A stretch of 64,000 nt of DNA from Datura wrightii (Eukaryota > Streptophyta > Magnoliopsida > Solanales > Solanaceae): contig JASDFA010000016.1 in NCBI GenBank assembly GCA_035772735.1, positions 151,850,501 to 151,914,500 on the forward strand, in the 5' to 3' direction. Position 1 is the first letter of the stretch; every line of letters begins with the position of its first letter. The notes beneath the pieces are model-generated. The model searched no databases. It was not told the origin of the DNA and saw nothing but the letters and a program-made list of their open reading frames with translations. Shown here piece by piece: positions 21,275 through 32,457 of this stretch. Made by a program: the position numbers and the translations under genes.

Positions 21275-23516
21275 ATATAACACCCCAAAATTTTTATTGG
21301 TAATTATTTGACATTTTATGCTAGGTTAGGGAAAGTACAGGTAGTATATTGGTCGTAGGTGTCAAGGGAAATGTGTACGATGAAAAAAAAACAAATAGTA
21401 TATGAAATTCATAAGTAAGGATCAACTTTAAACAACCATATCTCACAATATATAATGAATTAGGAGCCCTACAACCTATCAAATTAAAGGTGTTTGAGTC
21501 TAGTTTTCAGAACATCAAACCTATTGTCAATCAGAGTTCGGAGTACAAATTTATGGGCATTTTACTGAACTATCGTGAGCGGTGACGCGGGCATGACGCC
21601 CTAGTGCCTCCACCACCCTACCCCTATTTATTTAAGTTGTTTTCTGCTCAAATCATATCATTCCTATCCAAATTCGAGCTTCCTTCTTAGGGGAAAATTA
21701 TCTCTATATTTTAAATACAAAAACTAAGATAAATCAAGGCAAATAATCAACTAAAAATTGAAGCCAAGTGAAGAAGATCATTGCAAAGTTGAAGAGAGGC
21801 ATCGATGAGTCTTGTTGCTGCGTTTTTGAAGCATGATTATGACGTTTTTTCCTTTGTTTTCGGAGGAGTAGTTAGATGAATATATACTAACTTTTGTTAA
21901 TGGTTGGATTCAAGGGAGGAGGTAAGGATTCTATCCTTTAAAATTACCAAAAATCTTAGCTAAAAGCTTGAAAATTCAAAGCTAGGCTAGGTTGTTTTTT
22001 TTCATGTGTGTTTAGCTGATGTTTCTGCCATTCATTGGGCTGTGAAGCTGCTGTGTTTGCAATCATGATAAGCTTCCTAGATATTCCATCTTAGTAGGAG
22101 TGGAAGACAATAAAATGGTTACCATTTCGTGCTATTAAACTTGCAAGAATTTTCTTAGCTAAAGCTAGAAGTAGAAGTTGGTTTTGTGGCTCATTTTTTT
22201 GTGTGTTCTTAGGTGAAGGTTTTGCCCCTTTTTAGAGGTTGATACAGCTGTGTTTTGCTGGGAATATACTCCTTTTATTCTGGGGAATAATCACAGGAAA
22301 ATCTAGGAAACTTCACCATTTTATTTTTCCCTTAAAGACTGCGAAAACAAGTTAAAACAAAGTAATGAAATATTGTATTGTATTGTTGTTATGGCTTCTG
22401 TTGGGATGAAATTTTGTCTAGGAAATTGGTCCAAACCAGGATTGTTACATGAGTATAACTTCAAGGAATTGAAGAATACTAAACATGGGTTGTTGGAGGA
22501 CATAAGCGATTAAGGAAAGCTCGTCGTAACAAGGTATGTAAAGCGCCCCGTATATCATTCTTTCAAGCACGATTCGTGTGATGTGAATCGAATGAGATAG
22601 AAACCTTTTTAAAAGTATTGATGCATTATGTTAAGGTTCATTTAAGCTTTGATTTCCCGTGTTTTATTGAGGATAAATGTTAAGATTATGCCTAGTCGAG
22701 GGGAGATACCTAAATTGTGATATTATGTTGATTGTTGTCGTAGTTGTACATTGAGTTGGAGACCCCTCAGTGTGGGTATTATTAGTTGGTCCTTACTGTA
22801 TGTCATGTGTATATATATGTGATGTTAAATGTGTTTAAAGGTCTGGTTTCTATATTAAATTGGTGAAAGAGCCGAGATGAGGACGTGTAAATGATTTTAA
22901 GCCACGCAACGATTTTGTCTAAGCTTTATTGATTTTACCCTGGTGTGTTACACTCCTTATTTCAGGCCTAGTTATCATTTTTATCTTACATGTTTATAGT
23001 TTCATCCTTACATACCAGTACATTTTATTCATACTGACGTCCCTTCATCTTGGCATCCTTCCCGCAATCATGCTACAGGTACAGGCCAAGGCTCAGATCA
23101 TCGAATGTAATAGGAGCCAGATTTCTGCAGAATAGTGGTATGCTCCTCTCTTCCAGGAGCCATGTCATGGTGTGGACTGTTTTCACTTTTGTGTACAGCA
23201 TGGGTAGGCCCTGTCCCGTGCATTTCAGTTTGTTTATTCTATAGAGGCTGATGTGGACTACTTTGTATAGTAGTATGGGTAATGTAGTCGTATTGATTTT
23301 TCATTGCACTGTTTAGCTTTATTGTAGCCTTGTCGGCTTTCTAGGTTGCATGTTTATAATTTTCAAGGAATTATTGGCCCAATATTTATCCTGGTTGGTT
23401 GTGACAGGTGGCTTGGTCAGCCTTAGTGTTACATTTATAGATGCTATGTAGCTGGCTTCTCGATCGACCATGATTCGAGTGCCAGTTGCGCCCTACCCTA
23501 TTTTTGGGGCGTGATA
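21275..23516 (+). repeat. 5' LTR of RT5
   Basis: About 2.24 kb, start ATATAACACCCC, end GGGGCGTGATA (mutated from TGACA). Matches the RT15 LTR (60991-63719), which is about 490 bases longer. Two segments present in RT15 are missing here: one at about 22910, one at about 22955. A short GC-rich block is at 21570-21620. Confidence 0.85.
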
Positions 23517-23520
23517 GGCT

Positions 23521-23532
23521 TGGTATCAGAGC
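23521..23532 (+). other. Primer binding site of RT5 (tRNA-Met type)
   Basis: TGGTATCAGAGC, perfect, four bases after the LTR. Confidence 0.9.
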
Positions 23533-23723
23533 GAAGTCGTGTCCTAGGGAGTCCACAGAGCCGTGTCTAGTAGAGTATTGCTTATGGGTATGTTGTGCAC
23601 CATACTTATAATCAGGAGGCTATAGGACATTTAGGAATTGTTTCACTTCTTTTACCAATAGTTCATGCTATAGGTCGAGCTCATAAGTACCATGATATCT
23701 AAATTGTGTTATTGTTTCAGAGT

Positions 23724-23924
23724 ATGCCTGTGACAAGGAAGGTGACTACAAGGTTGATTAGCACAACCGTTGGGGAGGGTACTAGTCTCCCTCCAGTGGA
23801 TCAGAGAGATAGGTCAAAGGCTCAGAGTGAATCTCTTGCCCCAAGTATTACAGTTCCTCCCGCTCCGACCAGAGCAATGGCAGATAGACCTCCAGCTCCT
23901 CCCTCACTGTTCGGTGGTTTGGAA
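23724..23924 (+). pseudogene. gag start of RT5 (Del-like), truncated
   Basis: ATG at 23724 opens M-P-V-T-R-K-V-T-T-R, then a Pro/Ser-rich stretch (A-P-S-I-T-V-P-P-A-P-T-R) to P-P-S-L-F-G-G. This is a disordered basic/proline-rich N-terminus upstream of the gag core; the core is cut off by RT6 at 23925. The start is supported by the identical context in RT15 at 63927. Confidence 0.75.
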
Positions 23925-25321
23925 TGCCTACACGCAAGTGCATGTGGTCGAACAAGTAGTAAAATGGCTAGAGTAGCGAAGTATCGATCCTACAGGTACT
24001 GGACCAAGGTAATAATCGAACCAAGTGTTAGTACACTCTAACTCTAATAATGCAGACAACAGTTTCAAGAAGATTTTGGGAGTTTGTTTCCAAATTTATA
24101 CTAATCTAAAACAAATGTACAAATTGAGTCTGAACTATAGTAATGAGCATGCTGAGGCGAAAACGAACATGCAGGGAAGCAATTTATTGACACAAATTAG
24201 TTAATCTTTCCTTTTGTTTCTAGTCAAGAACTATTGCCTATGGATTCAAACTCTCGTATTTAACCCAACTTAAGAATCATGAACCTTCCACCTACATTTC
24301 TGTGATAAGAAGAAATTCATGTTCTAGCCATACAAAACCGATTCCTTAATTGACTAATACGACTTTCAAATATATTTCTATTCTGAAGGTAAATCAATTC
24401 TCAATTTTCCCAAACCAAGAAGAGATCATATCCTATCAATTCACAACTTTCCAATTTTTTTCTTTTTCGAGCGCAAAACGGATTTTTTAGATATACATTA
24501 ATATTGGCCAGACATCAATGCAGTAAGAACAAGAATTAATAGAACAACCATAGAAGAAAAGATAAAAAACCAAAATGATCAATAATTACATTCCACTACA
24601 AATGTTCATAACCTCAGGAAGAAGTGAATTTAGCCACTCATTTGTGGATTAAACATCGTTAAATGAGTGTAAATCATACAAACAATTGAAATAAAGAAGA
24701 AAGAGATAGAGAAGAACCCTAAGAATTTCGTCCCCTCAACTGCCTGTAACCCACGTTCTTGCTCAACCAAGTCAAAATAATTAAAAATAAACCTAAGTGT
24801 GCTATATATACTAGTGGGAATTTTTCCCGGAATAACAAGCAACGTGTCACGGAGTGCATCGCGGAGCACTTCCTCCGTGACACGCCATAAACACGGACCC
24901 TTACTGGAATTCGGTCGTCCAGTTAATTGCGCCCAACGTGCCACGGCGTGCAACACGTGGCTTCGCCAACGTTCCACGGCACCAACGCACACCTTCACTG
25001 GAACTTGGCCTATTTTAATCATCCGGGGTAGAATGCTTCCGCGATGGCAGCGTGACACGGCTCCATCACGGAGCCCCTTAATTTGCTGCATTTTCTTGGC
25101 CTTTTCCACTGCTCTCTTCCGAGTCCATTCCCGATTTCCCTCAACATGCATCTTAGCTTCCTAAAATTACATTTTTCCTGCAAAACAACACTAATCATGT
25201 TGGTTAGTATAAATTCACATTTTAACTACAAATCACATGAGCATGTACAAATATAGATGGATAAACAAGATGAACTGAAGCATTTGAGTATCACTTGGGC
25301 ATATAATTTTGCCCAAGATCA
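23925..25321 (-). repeat. 3' LTR of RT6
   Basis: 1.4 kb, sense TGATCTTGGGC...GTGTAGGCA. Same family as the lone LTR at 48818-50219. The first 28 bases contain an inverted repeat (CTTGGGCA/TGCCCAAG). TATA box TATATATAG in sense at 24802-24810. A hairpin with 12-base arms lies directly upstream (24843-24884). GC-rich block 24840-25080. Confidence 0.87.
24802..24884 (-). promoter_or_regulatory. LTR promoter of RT6 with hairpin upstream of the TATA box
   Basis: Arms CGTGTCACGGAG and CTCCGTGACACG (24843-24884) pair over 12 bases. In sense they are followed by TTCCCACTAGTATATATAG. The RT11 LTR has the same arrangement (49255-49336) with one compensated pair, G-C here and A-T there. Confidence 0.7.
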
Positions 25322-25345
25322 CTTACCCCACACTTTAAACCTTGT
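25322..25345 (-). other. Polypurine tract of RT6
   Basis: Sense TTTAAAGTGTGGGGTAAG immediately before the LTR start TGATC, with a CGAGGACGAACAAGG landmark just upstream, as in RT2 and RT13. Confidence 0.8.
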
Positions 25346-27069
25346 TCGTCCTCGAACAAAAATCTCACATATCATGCAATTGACACCCAATCATAGCTAC
25401 TTTGGCTCGACAATTCAAGCTACGATTATACCGATTATTTACATAGCAAATCATCAAGAAAACATGCATAGCCCCATCAATACACTGACATTCAACACAT
25501 TAAGACCTCCTAGACTCAAGAGTCGACTCTCGATCTCGGCAAACTCATGAAAATCAGCTGATCAAGACATCCTACACGAAATTAAATCTCTCGTCAATCA
25601 TGTGCCCTCACAATGAAAGAGAATTTCCCCCTTTTCAATCATATGATCTCTAAAACATTATATGCAGGGGAATATGAACACGATTTCGCTCTCTCTCCCA
25701 AAGAACTCACATGCATCATGTCATGACCCATAAGTTTGCCTCTAGTGTATTACTCCACTAATATAAGGACGAGTGATGTAAGATCACGTAGGACTTAACG
25801 GGTTGCAATGTAAGCTAAGGAACTAGTACATACTGGGCTAACCTATAATAGCAACTAGCACCCTTAAGAGCTTTTCAATACGTCCCACCACATTATGGGA
25901 ATTGTTTCTTCCTTCATCCTCCCCTTTCTTGAAGCCTTTCTTTATTTTTGTTCCCATTTCTTTAAGCACACTCGACTTAATAACAAAGATTAGTGATACA
26001 TCTTCATTTCATTAAAATCGGCAAGTGCACCTTTGACCTTTTCTTTACTTTCACCACTTCCGCTTTTCCTTTCTTTTACACACTTTTCACTCCTTGACAT
26101 TGTGGAAAAGTTATTTTTCTTGAGCGCTTAAGAGTTTTGGATCAAATTCACGGATAATGAAAACAGGGGGTTAAGCCCGGTTTGTACCTTTTCGAAAAAA
26201 GAAAAAAATAGGCTAAACGCTCAATGGGCTAACTAGGATGTACATTCAAGGCAGGTACGATATGAAAAAAAAACTTTTGGTTAAATAAAAGAAATGCCTA
26301 CATCCTTTCCTACAATACACATCCTTCATTTCATTTCGTACACACACCAGGCAAGTTCTAGACACTTATCGAAACCTCACCACACACTCATTGCGCATGC
26401 TCAACTCAAGACATATTCACAAACTCTTCAATCAGCTAATTACAAGAATTCAATCATTAAGCTTCAATCACACCGAATCGAACTCTATGGTCTAGGTATC
26501 TCAACATGTTTACAAAGTTTCATTCTTTCATACGAATCACCTTTGCATTCTAAATATCATGTACAACACACAACAAGAATTCTGAACCGTAAAGTAACTA
26601 CACGTTTGGGATACAAACAAACAAAAGAAAAGAAAATTAAAAAGAATAAAGAATCTACTCCTATCGACTACATTTCCCTTAAGACGTTCATCATCCATCC
26701 ATCATAGGGAACGGTCACTATTTATGACTTCGGTTCAATGGGACAATTCTCGGTAAAAGCACCGAAAACAAACGCCGAGAAACCCAATCATAAAAATATT
26801 TCAACGACAATTTTTTAAAAATATTGATAATTTTGATAAAATAAAAATATTTACACAACCAGCTAACAACAACTCCATACAGCATAGAACAGATTCACAT
26901 TAATTACAACACTGAATTACAATACAAAACATAAACACCAAAATCACAGGGTCAAAATTTTTCACAGGCACAACAACAAAACATAAACATAAACAACAAA
27001 AAAAAAACCAGCACCTAACTACTCCCACCCCATACTTAAATCGAACACTGTCCCCAGTGTTCACAAAAT
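25346..27069 (-). other. Non-coding 3' interior of RT6
   Basis: About 1.7 kb between ORF-T and the polypurine tract, AT-rich. Parts of 26330-26780 match RT8 at 34800-34920 and 44380-44530 by eye (shared GGCAAGTTCTAGACA and CATCCATCCATCAT). A 137-codon open frame at 26294-26707 lies on the opposite strand and has no recognisable motif, so I treat it as chance. Confidence 0.7.
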
Positions 27070-28160
27070 TCAGCATAGCACAAGAGTAGGTGGTGAAACT
27101 CCCTGATCAATTGAAGTATTCCACTTCTTCGTCAGGTGCGGTTGCCTCGTCCCCCATATCCGAGTCACCCCGCTATCCTCATCTGACTCAACATCTGAGT
27201 CATCGCAGCGTGTCTCCTCATCTGTGGGGACATCATCATCAATGGGCTCCACAAAAGCTAGCCCCACTCGGCATGGAGCCCTGGCATTTTCGCCAAAAGG
27301 GTAGTCCAACTCGAGCTTCCACAGCTCATCTTCTATTGCTGGCCTCCCGCCTATGCGCAACTGTAGCATCTACATCCCGAACATGTGGGCCATATATTGA
27401 TCATCCCGAGCATGTCGCTCGGCTAATGTGAGAACTAGCCCGTGAGTGGTGTCGGGTGCCTTAGTTTCGGTGACGTCCAAGGCGCGCCTCTCCATCTGTA
27501 GGATGTACTCCAGGGCCTCTTCCTCAATATCTAGGCCCCTCAGTAATGTGGTTAGCAAGCCACCAAACCCGTACCTGTTCCCTTGATGTGAATGGGCTCA
27601 CTTCATGGCGGAGATAATCACCGCCCCAACATTAATCTCCAGCCCTTTCATCAGGGCGTAGACCAAGCACACACAATCCCGGGTGACATCTGTCATGTGC
27701 ACCCCCAGGATCAGGCAGGAACACAAGATCTTAAGCCAAATTCTGGTTTCCCTGTTCATTTGAGAGTAGGGCAGTGTCTGATGGTAGCCCCTCTCCTTAT
27801 GCCTGCTCCACCGTGCTGTAGAACGGGCTCCACATAGAGTGCGTCTGATATCCGCATATGGTGGAGTGATGTTCAGCTACCAGAGTACATGGGCATCTAT
27901 GTCCCGCACCCCCAAAATGGCATTAAGGTGATGGGGCTCAAAGGTGACTACCTGCCCCCTTATCTTGAAAGTGTGACTGCGGAGTGTCGGGTTTCAGTTG
28001 GCGTAGAACTCCTGAATCAGGTGGAGATTGCACTCCTTGGGCTCTTCAAAGATGAAGTTCAGCCCGGCAGCGTCAATCTGGTGTACAATTCTGGGGAATT
28101 CCTGTGCCAACGGCTCCCTTGCAATGTGCTCCTCGGGGAAGTATTTGTTCTCCTTATGCT
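27070..28160 (-). pseudogene. ORF-T of RT6: 'putative plant transposon protein' type, nearly complete
   Basis: The clearest copy of ORF-T in its central domain. In one frame from 28160 I read, in order: E-F-P-R-I-V-H-Q-I, I-Q-E-F-Y-A-N, S-H-T-F-K-I-R-G-Q-V-V, L-N-A-I-L-G-V-R-D-I-D, W-S-R-H-K-E-R-G-Y-H-Q, R-E-T-R-I-W-L-K-I, D-V-T-R-D-x-V-C-L-V-Y-A-L-M and Y-G-F-G-G-L-L-T-T-L. A strongly acidic tail follows (D-D-D-V-P-T-D-E-E, S-D-V-E-S-D-E-D-S). Only four stops interrupt about 360 codons (after E-F-Y-A-N, near 27880, near 27600 and at 27370), so decay is recent. Function unknown; family name from the motif pattern. Confidence 0.78.
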
Positions 28161-28910
28161 TTGTGACACAATTGACACCGGCACCTCATGCAACCGAATC
28201 ACTTCGATCACATACAGCATGGCCAACCTCTTAGCATTGTAAGTAACTTGGACAGGCAAGAAGTGAGAAAATATGGTCAATCTATCCACAATGACCCAAT
28301 GGAGTCAAACTTTCTCAAAGTCTTTGGAAGACCAACTACGAAGTCCATCTCTATTCTGTCCCATTTCCACTCGGGGATAGGCATCCTCTGATGTACTATC
28401 CTAGACTTTTGGTGCTTGTATTTCACCTGCCAATAGTTCATACACCGGTCGACATGGTGAATAATGTCTCTCTTCATTTTACCCCACCAATAGTGTTACT
28501 TCAAGTCATGGTAGATTTTGATGACTCCAGGGTGAATGGAGTAACTCGAGTTGTGATCTTCTGCTAGAAGAGTCTTAATTAGCTCACCAAATCGGGGAAC
28601 ACACATGTGCTTCTTTATCCTCAGGACCCCTTCTCCATCTAGCACTGCTTCCTTCGCTTCTCCCAGCAGAACCTTATCTCAGATCCTACCCAACTTCTCA
28701 TTCTCAAATTTTCTCGCCTTTATTTCCTAATAGAATATGACTTAGCCTCCATGCTAGTTAGTATCCCACCCGTTTTTGTTAAAGAGAGCCTCATCAAGCT
28801 GTTTTCCAGTGTCTAAAATTCCTTGGCCATCAGTCATCGAGTAGCTTCCAGACAAGCTAGACTACACATACTTACTGCTTTCCAACTCAATGACTCTGCC
28901 ACCACATTAG
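28161..28910 (-). pseudogene. Integrase N-terminal half of RT7
   Basis: Reads C-M-N-Y-W-Q-V-K-Y-K-H-Q (end of the HHCC module, with the first Cys of C-x-x-C kept), then P-I-P-E-W-K-W-D-R-I-E-M-D-F-V-V-G-L-P and V-V-D-R-L-T-I-F-S-H-F-L-P-V, then R-L-H-E-V-P-V-S-I-V-S. The first catalytic Asp (M-D-F) is present. The frame leaves the family at I-V-S-Q, just before the second Asp (I-S-D-R-G in relatives), where RT6 ORF-T begins. Confidence 0.85.
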
Positions 28911-29500
28911 CATTTCGTAGGTGATACAAGATGGTGAAGTCATAATCCTTGAGTAGTTTCACCCACCTCCTCTGCCTCAAATTGAGATCCTTTTAGGAAA
29001 GCACATATTGCAGGCTGTGATTGTCTATGAATATCTCACAACGAGCCCCGTATAGATAGTGCCTCCAGATTTTTAGGGCAAACACCACTGCTTCTAGCTC
29101 TAGGTCATGTGTGGGGTAATTCTTCTCATGCATCTTTAACTTTCTCGAGTCATAAGCAATGACTTTCCCTTCCTGCTTTAACACAACACCTAACCCAAAC
29201 CGTGAGGCATCACAATAAACAACAAAATCTTTACCTTCCACTGGTAATGCCTGGACAGGTTCCATGGTTAGTAGGGTTTTGAGCTTCTGAAATCTTGCTT
29301 CACAATCCACCAACCGTTGGAAAGGTACATCCTTTCGAGTCAACCTGGTAAGTACTAAGGCAATGGATGCAAACCCTTCCACAAACCGGTGGTAGTAGCT
29401 GGCCAACCCTACAAACTTTGAATCTCTGACGCGGTGGTTGGGTAGCCCAGTTTCTAACTGCCTCCACCTTCTGTGGGTCAACATTGATTCCCTCTTTGGA
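28911..29500 (-). pseudogene. RNase H region of RT7
   Basis: Degrades RNA in the RNA-DNA hybrid. Open segment 28993-29484 reads F-V-G-L-A-S-Y-Y-H-R-F-V-E-G-F (RT thumb/connection), then F-V-V-Y-C-D-A-S (first Asp), T-H-D-L-E-L-E-A-V-V-F-A-L-K-I-W-R-H-Y-L (Glu) and I-F-I-D-N-H-S-L-Q-Y (second Asp, K of D-H-K lost). Catalytic acidic residues are present. A stop ends the segment at about 28993; the frame continues with K-D-L-N-L-R-Q-R-R-W. Confidence 0.88.
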
Positions 29501-30260
29501 GACTACATGTCTCAGGGAAAACACCTAGTCAAAAAAAATTCAAACTTAGTGAACTTGGCATACAACTATTTCTCCTTCAGCAACCCCAATGCGATTCTCA
29601 TGCTCCTGCTTAATCTTAGAGTACACCAAGATATCATCAATAAAAACAATCACAAAGGAATCTAAGTAGCATTTAAAGATACCATTCATCAAGCACATGA
29701 ATGCAGCTTGGGGAATTAGTGAGTCTGAATGACATGCCCAAAAACTCATAATGGCCATACCTGGTCTGTAAGGCTATTTTGGGAATATCCTCAGCCTGAA
29801 TCTTCAGTTGGTGATAACTTGACCTCAAACAAATCTTTGAGAACAAAGCTACCCCCTATAATTGATCAAACTAATCATCTATTCGAGGGAAAGGATACTT
29901 GTTTCAAATAGTAACCTTGTTCAATTGACTGTAATTGATGTACATCCTCATGCTACCATCTTTTATCATCACAAACAAGATCGAGGCACCCCACGGAGAG
30001 ACACTTGGCCTAATAAACCCATTACTAAGAAGCTCTTTCAACTTTTCCTTGAGTTCTCTCAACTCAGCTGGTGCTATTTGATATGATGAAATAGAAATGG
30101 GTCAGGTCCCTGGCTGTAAATCTATGCAAAAATCAACGTCATGTCCGGTGGCATGCCAAGTAGATCCGTAGGGAACACCTCTAAGAACTCAAAAACTTCT
30201 ATGACCGATTCTATGGAAAGAACCTCGGTACTATTATCCCGAACATGAGCTAGATACGTT
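29501..30260 (-). pseudogene. Reverse transcriptase region of RT7
   Basis: Sense 30260-29501. The catalytic box reads I-V-F-I-D-D-I-L-V-Y-S (about 29610), a normal FIDD form, preceded by A-A-F-M-C-L-M-N and followed by a decayed thumb with a frameshift (E-H-E-N-R-I-G-V-A). Upstream fingers and palm are recognisable only in short pieces. Del/Tekay-like by sequence. Confidence 0.8.
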
Positions 30261-30355
30261 GAACAATCGCTCTATCAACTTACGAGCACGATTATAAGAA
30301 ATGATTTTCTTAAGAGTAGAGCTACAATTCCCTTTTCACTACAACTTGGATGACC

Positions 30356-30828
30356 CTAGGCCTGATATACTATGGTCTTAGCATGGTAATCCAGAATGGC
30401 ATGGTAAGGAGACAACCAACTCATTTCCAGATTAACATCAAAATCAACCATGTCCGAGATCACTAAGTCTACCAGAGTTTCAAACCCCATAAAATAAACA
30501 ATACAATCCCCGCAAACCCTATCCACCACCACAAAATCCCTAACATCAGTAGACACGTTGATAGGAGTATCAAGAAAATCACAAGAATGATCCAATACCA
30601 ATGAAAAATAAGCAGACACATAGCAAAAAGTAGGACTCGGATCAAACAAATCCATATCCATTTTATTGGACACAAAGATCGTACATGTAATAACAACGTT
30701 TGATGCCTCTTCCTCGAGCCTACCAGGAAAAGCATAAAAGTGAGCCTGGCTACCTTCCTGCAAATAGCCCCGATTGGGCTGTGCCACCCCTCTACTAGAC
30801 TGGGTGCCACCCCTCCCCACCTGAGCAC
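30356..30828 (-). pseudogene. Aspartic protease region of RT7
   Basis: 154 codons open: Gly/Arg/Gln-rich linker, H-F-Y-A-F-P-G-R, then the active-site loop. In relatives this reads L-F-D-P-G-S-T; here it is L-F-D-P-S-P-T, so the invariant Gly after D-P is lost. Ends with F-D-V-N-L-E-M-S-W-L-S-P-Y-H-A-I-L-D-Y, the standard end before RT (I-L-G-M-D-W in relatives). Inactive by motif. Confidence 0.85.
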
Positions 30829-31375
30829 CTCCTCTACTTAGCTGAGTACCACCTCTTATGGCGGACTGACTACTTCACCAAAGATGTTGATGATCCCCAC
30901 TGAAGGCACTGCCTCCTCTTTCGACAGGGGCCGGAGCTCAAGGAGTTGGGTGCAGGATAATCTATCCGCCCTGGCTAAACCTTTGACACCATCTGTGAAT
31001 ATGGCCATACTCCCCATACTCGTGGCATACCTTTTTGATCACTGGACTCTAAATCAAAACAACAAAAATAGGGAGAGCCCCAAAGTCTAAGCGAACAGGC
31101 TGAGTATCCCCAACTGTACTTGCTGGTCGAGGAGTGTTTCCTGAAGGACCTCCAGCTGACACCTACATAGCTGACTGATTAGGATGCCAGAGAAACCCTA
31201 TTGTACCGGAGTCCTAGCAATAGAGCCACTGTAGGAACCCACCCTCGAAGCTTTCTTTTAGGAATTCTCTGCGTACCCTTCCTATTTAACCCCCCATGTT
31301 CTTCACATATTCCACTACCTCTTGAAAGGTTTTTCCTAAGGAGACCATCTGAAGAGCTGATAACCGGAGCCCCAT
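30829..31375 (-). pseudogene. Gag-protease linker of RT7, decayed
   Basis: Position of the nucleocapsid zinc knuckle. No intact C-x2-C-x4-H-x4-C is readable; frames are broken throughout. Confidence 0.5.
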
Positions 31376-32120
31376 ATTTAGGCCTTTAACAAACTTCCTA
31401 ATCCTCTCTTCCTCTATGGGCTATAAGGGTTGAGCATACCTGGATAGTGAATGGAACCGGGCTTTGTAGGCTACAACAGAAGAGCTTCCTTTCTTGATGG
31501 TGGTGAAGTCATCCCATCCCCTCTCTCTCAAGGTACGGGGTATATACTTCTCCAGATATGTGCAGTACAACTGGGTCCAAGTCGACGGTGGTGACCCTAC
31601 TGGTCTGCACTCCATGGAAGCCTTCCACCAGAGCTTTGCATCACCCATCAGTTGGAAGGTGACAAACTCCACACCGTACTTCTCCACCGCCCCCATCTTA
31701 TGGATTCTCTCATGAAAATATATAATGAATTCATAGGCGTCCTCTGCCTCAGTACCAGAAAAAGTAGGAGGCTTCATCTTGGTGAACTTCCAAAACAAGT
31801 CATGCTCCTGCCCGTCAAAACAGGCCTAACCATCAGCCTCGAAAACATGGCCTCCTCAAACATGTCATCAATATAGGAGCCAATGCAGTCGCATGCTGTA
31901 TCCCTAATTGCTGCCGTACAAGAGTTGCTGGCGCTTCCCCATTACCCACGAGGCCACTCAAGAGATTGAGAACCTGAGCTAGAACCTCAGAGGACGCTGG
32001 AGCATCAAGAACCTCTCTCTACGTCGGAACTTCCACCTCTACCGCCACCTTTTCCTAAACTGCGGGAGGTACCGAAGATGCTGACCTCACCCATATTAGA
32101 GCAGGAGCGTGTGCCCCTCC
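31376..32120 (-). pseudogene. gag of RT7 (Del/Tekay-like)
   Basis: Open core 31421-31798: F-T-K-M-K-P-P-T-F-S-G-T-E-A-E-D-A-Y-E-F, then V-E-F-V-T-F-Q-L-M-G-D-A-K-L-W-W-K-A and the R-E-R... F-x-x-L-S-R-Y-A end. This is the retrotrans_gag capsid core. The upstream part (31800-32120) has stops but keeps short matches (A-P-A-S-S-E-V, V-L-N-L-L-S-G-L-V). Confidence 0.83.
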
Positions 32121-32457
32121 TTTGGCAGTGTCAGGCCTTCGCCCGACTCCTCAGCCCATTTCTCTTTCACGGACTGCTGCTACTGCTGGCTCAAGTGTTT
32201 CTTCTCTATTTCTATTTGCACATGTTCTCACCATTTGTTGGAGAAATAAAGAAGAGATTTTAGATACCGATTTGGATCACCAGATACCAATTGGAATCAA
32301 GTAATCTCACGAAAAGAAGGAAGAAAGGATTTTTCCAAAAGTCATATACGCTCTTGAAGACAAGTTACGGATGTCCCTGCACCGATTCGCGAGGCTCTAC
32401 TAGACCTGTCTTAGTGCAATGAGATCGACGAACCTAGGGCTTTGGTACCAACTTTTT
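32121..32457 (-). other. Leader and primer binding site of RT7
   Basis: Non-coding leader with a mutated tRNA-Met-type site at 32439-32450 (sense TGGTACCAAAGC), close to the LTR end. Confidence 0.75.

Larger units (their letters stand above)
21275..23924 (+). mobile_element. RT5: Del-like element, 5' LTR and start of gag, cut by RT6
   Basis: Plus-strand element inserted in the RT4 LTR. LTR 21275-23516, primer site 23521-23532, leader, gag start 23724. Interrupted at 23925 by RT6. The same family recurs as RT15 at 60991-64000, with the same leader and gag start. The rest of RT5 is not found in the window. Confidence 0.8.
23925..28160 (-). mobile_element. RT6: Athila/Tat-like ORF-T element, 3' half
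   Basis: Sense order: ORF-T 28160-27070, non-coding interior 27069-25343, polypurine tract, 3' LTR 25321-23925. The 5' half is absent: at about 28161 the sequence changes within a codon or two to RT7 integrase. TGGAA (23920-23924) is the candidate target duplication on the 3' side, without a visible partner. Confidence 0.75.

Noticed and set aside
24630..25151. 173-codon open frame, the longest in the window, on the minus strand
   Set aside because: It lies entirely in the RT6 LTR, across the GC-rich block and TATA box. The RT11 copy of the same LTR begins with the same M-H-V but stops after about 23 codons, and no protein motif is visible.
26294..26707. 137-codon plus-strand frame
   Set aside because: Antisense to the RT6 non-coding interior, with low-complexity composition (many Ser, His, Lys, Ile), and the matching RT8 region does not keep it open.
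27090..28242. Plus-strand frames of 113 and 117 codons
   Set aside because: Antisense shadows of the RT6 ORF-T, whose sense reading has recognisable conserved motifs.
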